The notes: generated from the letters alone by a model not told the origin. Counted from the first letter of the stretch, positions 17,833 through 26,203 are shown. The stretch: 64,000 bases of DNA from CAWIMX01 sp963837345 (GCA_963837345.1 CAWIMX010000001.1:3782001-3846000), one strand, 5' to 3'. Translations and numbers: made by a program.

Positions 17833-18861
17833 ATGAAACGTCCAGAGCCGCTCCTGGGCGCCGTGCTCCTGGCTCTCGCCGTGGCCGGGTGCGGCAGCCC
17901 CTCGTCGCCTTCGGATCCGCCAGCGCCGTCGTCGCCCAAGATCGTCTGCCCGGCGCCATTCACGATCCAGTCGCCCGACGGGAAGCCGACGCAGGTCGTT
18001 TACGGCTCGGCCACCGCGAGCGGCGGCACGCCGCCGATTTCCATCACGTGCGCGCCGGACACCGCGTCGATCTTCCCGGTCGGGGTGACTCCGGTTACGT
18101 GCACCGCCAAGGATCAACAGCAGCGGACCGACAGCTGCTCCTTCACGGTGACGGTCACCAAGCCGCCCGTGATCAGCCGGACAAGGTTCCTGGCGTTCGG
18201 CGACAGCATCACGTGGGGCGAAGACGGCAGCGACGTGCAGTCGAAGTTTCACGTCCTCGTGCAGCTTTCGGGGCCCTATCCGACGCTTCTCCTGAAGCAG
18301 CTGACCGCGCGGTACACGAGCCAGACCATCGTGGTCGCCAATGCAGGAAGTCCCGGCGAGAAAGCCGGCAATCCGGATACTCTTGTGCGATTCCATGGCG
18401 CGTTGGGGCTCGGCTACGACTCCGTGCTCCTTCTCGAGGGCGCCAACGACCTCGCGGACGCCGTCAAGGACTCGAAGGCATATTCCGCGGCGCTCGCGAA
18501 CCTGCGACAGATGGTGCGTGACGCGCGGGACAGGGGCCTGCGGGTGTTTCTCGCCACGTTGCCACCGGAAAATCCCAAAGGCTTCCGCGGCACCGGCGCG
18601 GCGCTCGTGAACGACTTCAACGCCCAGATCCGCCTGATGGTGCAGTCGGAAGGCATATCGCCCGTGGTGGACGTCGCCCAGGCGTTCGGAGGCGATCTCT
18701 CGCTGCTGTCGTCCGACGGACTCCATCCGAACCAGGCCGGCTACCAGTTGATGGCCGACACTTTCTACAAGGTGCTCAAGGACACGCTCGAAGCGACGTC
18801 CGCGGGCGCTTCCGCGCCGCCGCCGCCGTTCGCATCGGCGTTCGGATCGCCGCTTCGATAG
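17833..18861 (+). CDS. lipoprotein with HYR domain and SGNH hydrolase domain
   Basis: A 342-residue protein with lipobox LAVAGC, a Ser/Pro spacer, a HYR-type beta domain (about residues 40-115; ISITCAPDTASIFPVGVTPV) and an SGNH/GDSL esterase domain. Block I is FGDSITWG with the nucleophile serine, block III is EGANDL, and block V is SDGLHPNQAGYQ carrying the Asp and His of the triad. Such enzymes deacetylate polysaccharides or hydrolyse esters; lipid anchoring places it outside the cytoplasm. Glycosyltransferase neighbours suggest glycan O-acetyl editing, which is inference. The ATG at 17833 gives a compact signal peptide. Confidence 0.88.
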   Translation: MKRPEPLLGAVLLALAVAGCGSPSSPSDPPAPSSPKIVCPAPFTIQSPDGKPTQVVYGSATASGGTPPISITCAPDTASIFPVGVTPVTCTAKDQQQRTDSCSFTVTVTKPPVISRTRFLAFGDSITWGEDGSDVQSKFHVLVQLSGPYPTLLLKQLTARYTSQTIVVANAGSPGEKAGNPDTLVRFHGALGLGYDSVLLLEGANDLADAVKDSKAYSAALANLRQMVRDARDRGLRVFLATLPPENPKGFRGTGAALVNDFNAQIRLMVQSEGISPVVDVAQAFGGDLSLLSSDGLHPNQAGYQLMADTFYKVLKDTLEATSAGASAPPPPFASAFGSPLR

Positions 18862-18880
18862 GCGGGCGGCCCTGCCGGCG

Positions 18881-19933
18881 TCAGAACCCGAGTCGCCGCC
18901 ACAGATTCCAATAGGCCGCCAGCGCGCGCTCGTAGGCGCGCTGGCCCACGCGCGCCAGTCCGCCGCCGGCCAGATCGCCCCGCACGGTGAGCCGTCCGCT
19001 CACCAGCAGCTCGGTGTCCCGCCGACGGCGAATGCGCCGGACCATGGCCCGGTCGCGCGGCAGCGCCGGCAGCATGGCCATCAGCCCTCCGATCGCCTTG
19101 AGGTAGGGAAGCCCGTGGCCCTTCAGCACGAGGATCGCGCACTGCAGCGGCTCGTGCACAATGAGCACCGGCACGAGCGCCAGGATGGTGCGCAGCTGAT
19201 AATCCTTCAGGATGAAGTGCCAGCGGTTGCGAATCTGGTAGTAGAAGAGCCACGTGCCGCGCGGCCGCGCGTCGTGAAACACGACGGCCTGTGGCACTTC
19301 CAGCACGACATGGCCGGCGATCCGCATCCGGTGCACGAACTCGCCATCGTCTTTTCCGAGGAAATAGCGCGGATCGAAGAGTCCGATGTCGATCGCCGCC
19401 GCGCGATCGAGCAGCAGAGCGCAGCTGGCGGCCGCGCCGATTTCCACGGGCGCCTCGCCGCGTTCGGCCAGCGGCCGGTCGCGCCAGGGATTCACCGCTT
19501 CGCAGATGAAGTGCAGCCGCACCCCCGCGTACTGGATGCGGTCGGGCCGGTCGCCGTGCACGACGATCGGGCTGCCAATCTTCACAGCCGGACTGGCCGC
19601 CATGGCGGCGTGGAGGCGCTGCACGGCGTCGGGCGCCACCCGCACGTCGGGATCCATCATCAGCACGAAGCGGCTCGTCGCTTCGGTGAGCCCCAGATTG
19701 CGCCCGGGGTTCGGGCCGTCGTTGCGGGGAAGGGCGCGCACGCGCACGGCGGGCCGGTGGGCCGCCAGCCAGGCAGCCGTGCCGTCCGTGCTGGCGACGT
19801 CCACGACCGTGACGCGGGCGGACGGGCAGCCGGCCCCGACGAGCGCGTCCAGCGTGGCAGGAAGACGTTCCAGGCCGTTGTGGGCGACGACGACGACGTC
19901 GACGTCGGCGGGGAAGTCGGAGCGCGGCGTCAT
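18881..19933 (-). CDS. glycosyltransferase family 2
   Basis: A 350-residue GT-A enzyme. The N-terminal fold has VDVVVVAHNGLERLP, then VDVASTDGTAAW, the nucleotide-sugar segment NDGPNPGRNLG, and the metal-binding DPDV in VLMMDPDVRV. The family-typical acidic ED-like region appears in FLGKDDGEFVHRMR. This arrangement resembles rhamnosyl-transferase-like GT2 proteins of O-antigen clusters. No strong membrane span is apparent apart from a hydrophobic patch (TILALVPVLIVHEPLQ). Its ATG overlaps the stop of the upstream methyltransferase (ATGA), so the two genes are translationally coupled. Confidence 0.9.
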   Translation of the reverse strand: MTPRSDFPADVDVVVVAHNGLERLPATLDALVGAGCPSARVTVVDVASTDGTAAWLAAHRPAVRVRALPRNDGPNPGRNLGLTEATSRFVLMMDPDVRVAPDAVQRLHAAMAASPAVKIGSPIVVHGDRPDRIQYAGVRLHFICEAVNPWRDRPLAERGEAPVEIGAAASCALLLDRAAAIDIGLFDPRYFLGKDDGEFVHRMRIAGHVVLEVPQAVVFHDARPRGTWLFYYQIRNRWHFILKDYQLRTILALVPVLIVHEPLQCAILVLKGHGLPYLKAIGGLMAMLPALPRDRAMVRRIRRRRDTELLVSGRLTVRGDLAGGGLARVGQRAYERALAAYWNLWRRLGF

Positions 19934-20604
19934 GCGCGTTTCACGGCCGTGACGTACAGATTCGTGCGCAGCGGGAGCGGCAGATGATCGGGATTGAACG
20001 CGCGCAGGGCGACGAGGCCAGGAGGGCCGAGGTAGCGGCGCACCTTGCTCCGGAAGAAATCATTCACCACGGGGACGTCCCACACGCGGGGGGTGAAGCG
20101 GTGGCGCTCGAGACGCTCGCGCAGCGCGGCGAGCGAGTGCAGGGAGCAGTGGTCTTCGCGGAACCGCGTGAAGCTGCGCCAGCGGATCGTCTCGAAGATC
20201 ACGTTGGTCCACTTGTTCGGCGTCTGCAGCACGTAGGTGCCGCCATGCCGCAGCACGCGCCACACCTCGTCGAGGTGTGCGTCGGTGTCGGGGATGTGCT
20301 CGAAGACGTCGAAGCTCATGACCACGTCGAAGGACGCATCCGCGAATGGGAGCGCCGTGCCCTGGACCTCGCGGACGGGCAGGTTGCCGTACCAGCGGCG
20401 CGCGTCGGCCAGGAGGGCGGGATTCACGTCCACGCCCTGGATGCGGCAGCCCCGTTCGAGCAGGCGGTGGAGGAGCGTGCCGGTTCCGGAGCCGATCTCG
20501 AGGATCTCGACGCCGGGCTCGAGGAGGCCCGTGGCGTCGAGGAATCGCACGTTCGCCTCCAGATTCCCGAACTGCGTCGGTCCGGCGGCCGCTTCTGGAG
20601 TCAC
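19930..20604 (-). CDS. class I SAM-dependent methyltransferase
   Basis: A 224-residue cytoplasmic methyltransferase with SAM-binding motif I ILEIGSGTGTLLHRL, an acidic ribose-binding position in IQGVDVNP, motif II-like LPFADASFDVVMSFDVFEHI, and motif III VLRHGGTYVLQTPN. This is the UbiG/Methyltransf_11-like layout found in polysaccharide clusters, where members cap or modify glycan chains. The start is GTG 20604. It overlaps the GT2 gene by 4 nt and is probably its operon partner. Substrate is not determinable. Confidence 0.88.
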   Translation of the reverse strand: MTPEAAAGPTQFGNLEANVRFLDATGLLEPGVEILEIGSGTGTLLHRLLERGCRIQGVDVNPALLADARRWYGNLPVREVQGTALPFADASFDVVMSFDVFEHIPDTDAHLDEVWRVLRHGGTYVLQTPNKWTNVIFETIRWRSFTRFREDHCSLHSLAALRERLERHRFTPRVWDVPVVNDFFRSKVRRYLGPPGLVALRAFNPDHLPLPLRTNLYVTAVKRA

Positions 20605-20689
20605 CCGGCGTCAGCATAGCGCGCGTGTACCTGGGGCGGGCAACCGATGCACGGTGCCGTGGATGCCGGCGGAACCCCCACCTCCCTGG

Positions 20690-20723
20690 ACAGGCATATC
20701 GCCTGTGTTCGTTTTGGTACACT
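20690..20723 (+). promoter_or_regulatory. candidate promoter/operator before the NTF2-like lipoprotein
   Basis: A perfect inverted repeat acaggc-atatc-gcctgt (20690-20706) is followed by a possible -10, TACACT (20718-20723), only 5 bp before the ATG at 20729. Transcription from it would give an almost leaderless mRNA. No properly spaced -35 is visible. Confidence 0.3.
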
Positions 20724-20728
20724 CGCGC

Positions 20729-21772
20729 ATGATGCTCCGATTGACGGCTTCCAGCCGACGGCCGTGCGGTGCGGTGGCGTTCGGCCTGCTTGCCGGCGGC
20801 TGCGCCCTCGCCTCCAAGGTTCCGCCCGGAGCGGCGATCTCCGCTGAAGACAAAGCCGCGATCGTCCGGCTCTATGACGAGGCGGCTCGATCGCTCACCG
20901 GTCCCGATGTCGGTGGCTGGGTCTCGGCTTTCGCTGGCGAAGCCGTATTCCAGCCGCCCACGGGCGAGACGATGCGCGGGCCCGAGGCAATCCGGGCCTG
21001 GGCGACGGCGCTGCCGGCACGCGAGCACGTGGAGTTCGGCGACCTGCAATTCACCGCTGATGCCAACGGGAATGTCGAGGCCGCGTCGGCCTATCTGCTG
21101 CGCTACCTCGACACCGCGAGCATCGCGGGCCGGCAGTTCGCAACGCTCGGCCGCTCCGGCGGGGCGTGGCGTTTCTCCGCCCTCACGCTCGGGCCCAGCA
21201 CGTGGCCATCGCCTCCGGCGGCGCAGGCTGCCAGGAGTGGCCCTGCGGGCGAAATCGCGGCGACGGTCCTTGCCGGCTTCGCGGGCTGGCTCCTCGTTCA
21301 GGGCGCGACCTACCTGACGCTTCGCAGGCGACTGAGCGAGTACCTCGTGGCGGAGTTGAACACGAAGATGGCAGGCGCCCGGCAGAACCTGCAATGGTTC
21401 GACCGGTTGAACCGTCGGATTACGGCAGGCACCGTTCCCGACGACGCACCTCGATACCAGATCGACGCGCTCGAAGCGATCAACTCGTCACGCGACATGA
21501 TGATGCGCTACCTCACGAAAGCGGAGCTCCAGCGAGTCGCCACCTTCGTGGGCCAGTACGCTCAGGCGGAATTTCTTTTCGAGGGGATCTCCAAGACGGT
21601 CGGCGATCTGTCCAAGCGCCAGCTTCCGTCCTCGCCAGGTTCCGTGCCCGCGTTCAAGCCCCTGAGCACAGACGAAGCGGAAGACGTTCACGACCGCTTC
21701 GCGATGGCCAAGGCGATTGTGGAGCGCTGGCCGACGCGGGTCGACGCCCTCAAAAGGCTGCCGGACCAGTAG
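20729..21772 (+). CDS. lipoprotein with NTF2/SnoaL-like domain, membrane span and helical C-terminus
   Basis: A 347-residue protein. Residues 1-25 form a signal peptide ending LAGGC. Residues about 38-160 look like an NTF2/SnoaL fold (ISAEDKAAIVRLYDEAARSL, AVFQPPTGETMRGPEAIRAW). A Pro/Ala linker leads to a second hydrophobic segment at about 176-196 (EIAATVLAGFAGWLLVQGA) followed by RRR, then about 145 mostly helical residues. By the positive-inside rule the C-terminal part would be cytoplasmic, so the protein may be lipid-anchored outside and signal inward. This topology is inference. I know no named family with this arrangement. It leads the 20.7-26.2 kb cluster. Confidence 0.75.
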   Translation: MMLRLTASSRRPCGAVAFGLLAGGCALASKVPPGAAISAEDKAAIVRLYDEAARSLTGPDVGGWVSAFAGEAVFQPPTGETMRGPEAIRAWATALPAREHVEFGDLQFTADANGNVEAASAYLLRYLDTASIAGRQFATLGRSGGAWRFSALTLGPSTWPSPPAAQAARSGPAGEIAATVLAGFAGWLLVQGATYLTLRRRLSEYLVAELNTKMAGARQNLQWFDRLNRRITAGTVPDDAPRYQIDALEAINSSRDMMMRYLTKAELQRVATFVGQYAQAEFLFEGISKTVGDLSKRQLPSSPGSVPAFKPLSTDEAEDVHDRFAMAKAIVERWPTRVDALKRLPDQ

Positions 21773-22043
21773 CGCGCCCACCAGCGCCGCCGCACGTGTC
21801 AGCGGAACGGCGGTTGTCGATTTCCTCGTCAGCGTGCCCATCCTCCCGGCCCGCTCTTCCCCGAAGTGCCTAACCCACCTGCCATCACGGACTTCACGGT
21901 CCACAAACGTCTCGGGGCCAGTGGCGCGCACCTTGCCCTGAGTCGGTCGACTTCGCCGGCGAACTCGCTCGCAACCTTGGGGGACTCGACCTCCCGCCAT
22001 CGTGGCAACCGCCGGTGAAGTCGATCTCAACACAGGAGGACAC

Positions 22044-22388
22044 ATGTTCCGCACAGTCGCCGCACTCGCCACGTTCGTCTGTCTCTGTCCTGGCGCCGCC
22101 ATCGCCGCGCCGCGCGCCGCCGCCGCGCAATCCACTCCGGTGGCTGCCGCCGCACCGGCCGGCCCGGTAGTCAACATCAACACCGCCGACGCCGCGGGTC
22201 TGGCGACGCTCCCCGGCATCGGCGCGAAAACCGCCGATCTCATCATCGCCTACCGGCAGAAGAACGGCCCGTTCAAGAAGATCGAGGAACTGATGAACGT
22301 CCGGGGCATTGGCGAGAAGAGCTTTCTGAAGATCCGCGCGCAAATTGCGGTCAGCGATCCCAAGCGCGAAGGGCCGTCCCGCCCGTAA
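22044..22388 (+). CDS. ComEA-like helix-hairpin-helix exported protein
   Basis: A 114-residue protein with a signal peptide ending near AAIAAP, an Ala/Pro-rich spacer and one ComEA-type double helix-hairpin-helix domain: VVNINTADAAGLATLPGIG, then FKKIEELMNVRGIGEKS. ComEA-type proteins bind incoming DNA in the periplasm during natural transformation; shorter homologues of unknown role are also common. The ATG is preceded by a strong ribosome-binding site (aggagga, 22034-22040). The 270 bp upstream contain no convincing gene. The next gene starts 39 bp downstream, so co-transcription is likely. Confidence 0.88.
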   Translation: MFRTVAALATFVCLCPGAAIAAPRAAAAQSTPVAAAAPAGPVVNINTADAAGLATLPGIGAKTADLIIAYRQKNGPFKKIEELMNVRGIGEKSFLKIRAQIAVSDPKREGPSRP

Positions 22389-22427
22389 GCCGTTCGTTCC
22401 AGGCCGTTCGAGATCAGGAGGTCCCAG

Positions 22428-23567
22428 ATGATTCGATGGCTTGCCGCCATTGCGGCCCTTGCCCTTGCTGCGTTCGGCGCGTCTCTCGGCGCTCAACGTG
22501 CCAGCCGTCCGGACGATGCCGTCACGGTGGTTCCCGGCGGTCGTCTGGCAGGCGACGAACCTGGCCGGAGAGGCGCCACCTACTATGCGCTCGAAGGCCG
22601 TTCGCGGCGTGTGATCACGCGATACCTCGACGGCACGATGGCCGTGGCCGAACGCGCCGACGACGGAGATGTGCTGACACGACTGGAAGGTGGGGACGGA
22701 AACGAGATGAACCGCCTTCGCATCGACCGGCATGGCTTTGGCGGCGACGTCGTTCAGATCGATGTGCCGCTCGAGCCTCCTATACAGCTGCTGCTGAAGG
22801 CCGAGGTCCATCCCACACTGGACTGGGCCGCCCACCAGAGTCATCAGCTTCACCGCGACGATGTGATCTCAAGCAGCGGCTTGTATTGGCGCGATGGACT
22901 GGTTCGGCGGCGCGGCCGTGGAAGTGCGCTCCACGAGCTCGAGGAAATCCGCTCGATTGAAACCGTATGGGCCGACGGTCTCTCGGCCACGACTGGTCCC
23001 GTCCATTCACATCAGGGTGACGTGTTCGATGGACGGCCTGTTCGCGGCGACGTTCTCGTCACGAAGCTCGTGCGCAACGGTGTGGAGCTCGGCGTCGCCA
23101 ACTATCTCACGCGCGAACGTATCTATGCCTGGTCGTTTCCTGGGATTACCGAGGGCATGGTGGCCACCGAGCACATGGCGTCGCGGTACGGCGACTGGCC
23201 GTTCACGCCGGACATGGTCTGGATGAACCTGCAGGCCATCGCCCTGTATCAGATGAAGACCACGATCGACGCCCGCGGATTCATGGCTCAGCGAGCTGAG
23301 CCAACGCCCCTGCAGGCCGTCAGTCGGTTCTTTGCGCCTACGCTGTCCGCGAACGAGCCCGGGTGCGACGGTCTTCACTGGCTCGACGGCACCATTCTGC
23401 GTTTCTGCTGCGATATTCACGACGCCTGTTACGCGAAGATCGGATGCAACTCCTCGAGCTGGTGGGAATTCTGGAGCAGTTGGCGCTGCGACGCCTGCAA
23501 CGTGTCTGCCGTGTGGTGCTTCGCAACAGGGACCACCTACGGCCCCTTCTATCAATCGCCGTGGTAA
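22428..23567 (+). CDS. secreted protein with C-terminal phospholipase A2-like domain
   Basis: A 379-residue exported protein: hydrophobic signal sequence at residues 3-22 and an AGGAGG ribosome-binding site 6 nt before the ATG. The first roughly 300 residues have no family I recognise. The C-terminal segment contains CDGLHWLDG followed by CCDIHDACYAKIGC (from residue 327), matching the secreted PLA2 active-site pattern CCxxHDxCY with His331-Asp332 as dyad. Further Cys and Trp residues (WRCDACN) would form disulfides. sPLA2 enzymes hydrolyse the sn-2 ester of phospholipids. The canonical Ca-binding loop YGCYCGxGG is not obvious, so activity is inferred. It sits between comEA-like and pseudopilin genes. 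Confidence 0.78.
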   Translation: MIRWLAAIAALALAAFGASLGAQRASRPDDAVTVVPGGRLAGDEPGRRGATYYALEGRSRRVITRYLDGTMAVAERADDGDVLTRLEGGDGNEMNRLRIDRHGFGGDVVQIDVPLEPPIQLLLKAEVHPTLDWAAHQSHQLHRDDVISSSGLYWRDGLVRRRGRGSALHELEEIRSIETVWADGLSATTGPVHSHQGDVFDGRPVRGDVLVTKLVRNGVELGVANYLTRERIYAWSFPGITEGMVATEHMASRYGDWPFTPDMVWMNLQAIALYQMKTTIDARGFMAQRAEPTPLQAVSRFFAPTLSANEPGCDGLHWLDGTILRFCCDIHDACYAKIGCNSSSWWEFWSSWRCDACNVSAVWCFATGTTYGPFYQSPW

Positions 23568-23599
23568 CACAACCGGACGAGCGGCGCGACCGCGGCACG

Positions 23600-24268
23600 A
23601 TGCCAGCGCCGGTCCGGCTCGCGTGTGGTCTCGGTCCCGAGTCGATTGTCGCCCCGGCGCGGCAGTCGTCAGCCAGGGGCCGAGACTGCACCGCCCCGGG
23701 CTTTGCGGCGATCGAACTCTTGTTCGCCATCGGCATCCTTCTCACGCTGAGCGCGGCTGTTGTGCCGCAGACATTGGCCGCCCTCAACCGACACCAGCTT
23801 GTCGCCGCCGCCCGCTACCTTGCTGTCCGGCTCCAGTCGGCGCGACTTGAAGCCGTCATGCGATCGACGGATGTCGGCATTCAGCTGGTCGCCGAGGTCG
23901 GCGGATACACGATGACGTGCTACCTGGACGGAAACGCCAACGGCGTACGCAAGGCGGATATCCTCGACGGGACCGACCCGATCGCCGGAACCACGGAACG
24001 TCTCGCGGAACGCTTTCGCGGAGTCGATTTCGGACTGCCGCCCGGGTTGCCGCCGGTCGATCCGGGCACGTCGGCACCCGCGGGCGATCCCATCAAGTTT
24101 GGGTCCACCGACATCGTCACCTTCACCCCATTTGGTTCGTCGTCATCCGGCAGCCTGTTCCTGGCGGGGCCCGGCGGCGGCGTCGCGATCGTGCGACTTT
24201 ACGGCCTCACCGGTAAGGTGAGAGCGCTCGAGTTCGATCGGTCGAGTTCGACGTGGAAACCGTTGTAG
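23600..24268 (+). CDS. type IV pilin-like pseudopilin (FimT/GspH type)
   Basis: About 222 residues. A class III signal with an unusually long leader (about 40 residues from ATG 23600) precedes the methylation motif GFAAIELLFAIGILLTL, with glycine at -1, Phe at +1 and Glu at +5, then the hydrophobic N-terminal helix. The remainder is a globular domain with a D-rich loop (YLDGNANGVRKADILDG) typical of FimT/GspH minor pseudopilins. The prepilin peptidase is not in this window. A GTG within the previous gene could extend the leader, but ATG 23600 is preferred. It ends inside the start of the PilZ gene (16-nt overlap). Confidence 0.85.
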   Translation: MPAPVRLACGLGPESIVAPARQSSARGRDCTAPGFAAIELLFAIGILLTLSAAVVPQTLAALNRHQLVAAARYLAVRLQSARLEAVMRSTDVGIQLVAEVGGYTMTCYLDGNANGVRKADILDGTDPIAGTTERLAERFRGVDFGLPPGLPPVDPGTSAPAGDPIKFGSTDIVTFTPFGSSSSGSLFLAGPGGGVAIVRLYGLTGKVRALEFDRSSSTWKPL

Positions 24269-24645
24269 CGGACCGCTCGGGTCGCCGACGACCGGATCGC
24301 AGGCGAGCGGAACGCCTGCGTGACGGCGCTCACGGCATCCAGGCAGCGCGCATCCGTCCGGGGTGTCTCGCTCTTGTGATCGACGTTTCCCCTGGCGGCG
24401 TGCTCGTGGAGACCACGCGGCGGCTGCTGCCCGGTACGCGAGTCGAACTCCAGCTGGACACGTCTGACCGTCGGGTGCCGGCGGCCGGGCGCGTCGTTCG
24501 ATGCACGGTCTCTCTCCTCGAGCCTGAAAGGATCTGCTACCGCGGAGGGATCGAGTTCGATGGCCCGATCTCCCTGTCTCCTCCCCCGGGCCGGTGCGGG
24601 TATCCGCTTCCCGGCCACCAGACGCCGACGGAACTGGTCCCATGA
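24253..24645 (+). CDS. PilZ-domain protein, probable c-di-GMP receptor
   Basis: A 130-residue cytoplasmic protein that is almost entirely a PilZ domain. The N-terminal arginine-rich segment (SGRRRPDRRRAERLR) supplies the RxxxR site and LVIDVSPGGVLVET supplies the (D/N)xSxxG site, the two elements that bind cyclic di-GMP. The beta-barrel continues with ELQLDTSDRRVPAAGRVVRC and ICYRGGIEFDGP. The GTG start lies inside the pseudopilin 3' end, so translation is likely coupled. The role is inferred: c-di-GMP control of pilus-like secretion or of the regulator encoded 134 bp downstream. Confidence 0.82.
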   Translation: METVVADRSGRRRPDRRRAERLRDGAHGIQAARIRPGCLALVIDVSPGGVLVETTRRLLPGTRVELQLDTSDRRVPAAGRVVRCTVSLLEPERICYRGGIEFDGPISLSPPPGRCGYPLPGHQTPTELVP

Positions 24646-24778
24646 GAATGGGCTACCCATGCGCCATGCGGTCGATGTCGGCCAATTTCCTCGGTGTTCG
24701 CTCGTGGCAGGCACGCAAGCTGGCACCGTGCTTGGAGGCATTCGCTTACAACCCAAGAAGACCGCGGGATCCATCTCA

Positions 24779-26197
24779 ATGACGAACCACACTCCAACAC
24801 GGCCCGCCTCTACTTTCAGAACACCCCGCCAGCGCGATCGCCGGCAAGCGCTCGGCACCATCCTGGCCACGCTGACGCGAGCGCTCGAGCGAGACGAGGG
24901 TGGCGCCCTCCTGCGCGGTGCCTTCGAGCAGGCGCTCCGGACGTTGGTGCCGGCCCGGGGCGTGCAGGTGCGCGACCGGAACAGCCGATGGCCGCAAAAG
25001 GCCGTCAGTGACGGCGAGGTGGTGGCGTTCGACATTCCGTCCCGGAGAGCGGAGTCATCGGCCGTGCTCGAAGCGACGTTCGACCGTGGCTGCCGTATTG
25101 GCGAGTGGGACCTTCAAATGCTCGGACACGCGGCACACCTGGCCACCCTTGTGATCGAAATCGAGCACGCGCGGCAGATATCACGCGGCGCCCAGGCCAC
25201 GTCCCCCAAGACACGGCGTGACGGCCCGGTCCGGCTCGTCGGCTCCACGACGGCGCTCGATGAGCTGCGGGCGAGGGTCGAGCGTGTGGCCTCGACCGAC
25301 TTCACCATTCTCATCGAGGGCGAGAGCGGGGTGGGCAAGGAGCTCGTGGCGCGTCAGATTCACCAGAGAAGCCGCCGACGCCACGGGCCTTTCGTGGCGA
25401 TCAACTGCGCGGCGCTCGTCGAGACTCTCCTCGAAGCGGAGCTATTCGGCATCGAAGAGCGGACGGCCACCGGCGTGCGTGGACGCCGTGGAAAGTTCGA
25501 AGCGGCTGACGGCGGCACGTTGTTCCTCGACGAAGTGTCCGATCTTTCGCTCTCTGCTCAGGCCAAACTGCTGCGGGCGATTCAGGAGCTGGCCGTGGAG
25601 CGGGTGGGGGCGACCGGGGCGCAGCATGTCGACATTCGCATCATTGCCGCCACCAACCGGAGCCTCCGGGAGATGGTCGATCGCCGTGCATTCCGTGCTG
25701 ATCTCTACTACCGTTTGAGCGGCGTTGATCTTCGCGTGCCCACGCTGCGTGAACGGCGCCCGGACATTCCCGAGCTGGCGCGCCATTTCCTGGCCCGCCA
25801 CCGCCACGTGCGATCGTTGACCCTCTCGGAAGCCGCGGCAGGCGCCCTCGCCACGTACGACTGGCCGGGCAACGTTCGTGAGCTCGAACGCGTGATGGAA
25901 CGGGCCGTGGCTCTTGCCGACTCGGAAGTCGTCGGCCTGGCAGATCTGCCGGCTGCCGTGCGCGGAGAGTTCGCCGACGCGATGGCGCCGTCGCTCGAGC
26001 GCGATGAAACGCTGCGCGTCTGGGCGCGGCGCTACGCGCGCGTGGTGCTCGACCGATCGGGCGGCAACAAGCGCAAGGCCGCGCGCGCGCTCGGGATCAG
26101 CACGCACACCTTGCAGGCGTACTTGAGGGACGCCTCCGCCGCGCCCAAGGAGGACGCGGCAGAGGATGCCTGGGTGCCCGAAGCTGCCGAGGTCTGA
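24779..26197 (+). CDS. GAF-AAA+-Fis regulator with altered GAFTGA loop
   Basis: A 472-residue NtrC-family-like regulator with no receiver domain. Residues about 20-140 resemble a GAF sensor domain. The AAA+ domain has Walker A GESGVGKE (about 181-188), Walker B TLFLDEVSDLS and the arginine-finger region. The C-terminal Fis-type HTH contains GGNKRKAARALGISTHTLQ. The sigma-54 contact loop, normally GAFTGA, reads RTATGV (residues 228-233, bases 25460-25477), so sigma-54 activation is doubtful; it may act on sigma-70 promoters or as a repressor, as known for some GAFTGA-less family members. The start ATG 24779 was chosen for the family-like N-terminus. It ends the plus-strand cluster. Confidence 0.85.
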   Translation: MTNHTPTRPASTFRTPRQRDRRQALGTILATLTRALERDEGGALLRGAFEQALRTLVPARGVQVRDRNSRWPQKAVSDGEVVAFDIPSRRAESSAVLEATFDRGCRIGEWDLQMLGHAAHLATLVIEIEHARQISRGAQATSPKTRRDGPVRLVGSTTALDELRARVERVASTDFTILIEGESGVGKELVARQIHQRSRRRHGPFVAINCAALVETLLEAELFGIEERTATGVRGRRGKFEAADGGTLFLDEVSDLSLSAQAKLLRAIQELAVERVGATGAQHVDIRIIAATNRSLREMVDRRAFRADLYYRLSGVDLRVPTLRERRPDIPELARHFLARHRHVRSLTLSEAAAGALATYDWPGNVRELERVMERAVALADSEVVGLADLPAAVRGEFADAMAPSLERDETLRVWARRYARVVLDRSGGNKRKAARALGISTHTLQAYLRDASAAPKEDAAEDAWVPEAAEV

Positions 26198-26203
26198 GCG
26201 GCG

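Noticed and set aside
21773..22043. Possible gene between the NTF2-like lipoprotein and comEA
   Set aside because: Short frames only, with no start and ribosome-site pairing or recognisable composition; treated as intergenic.
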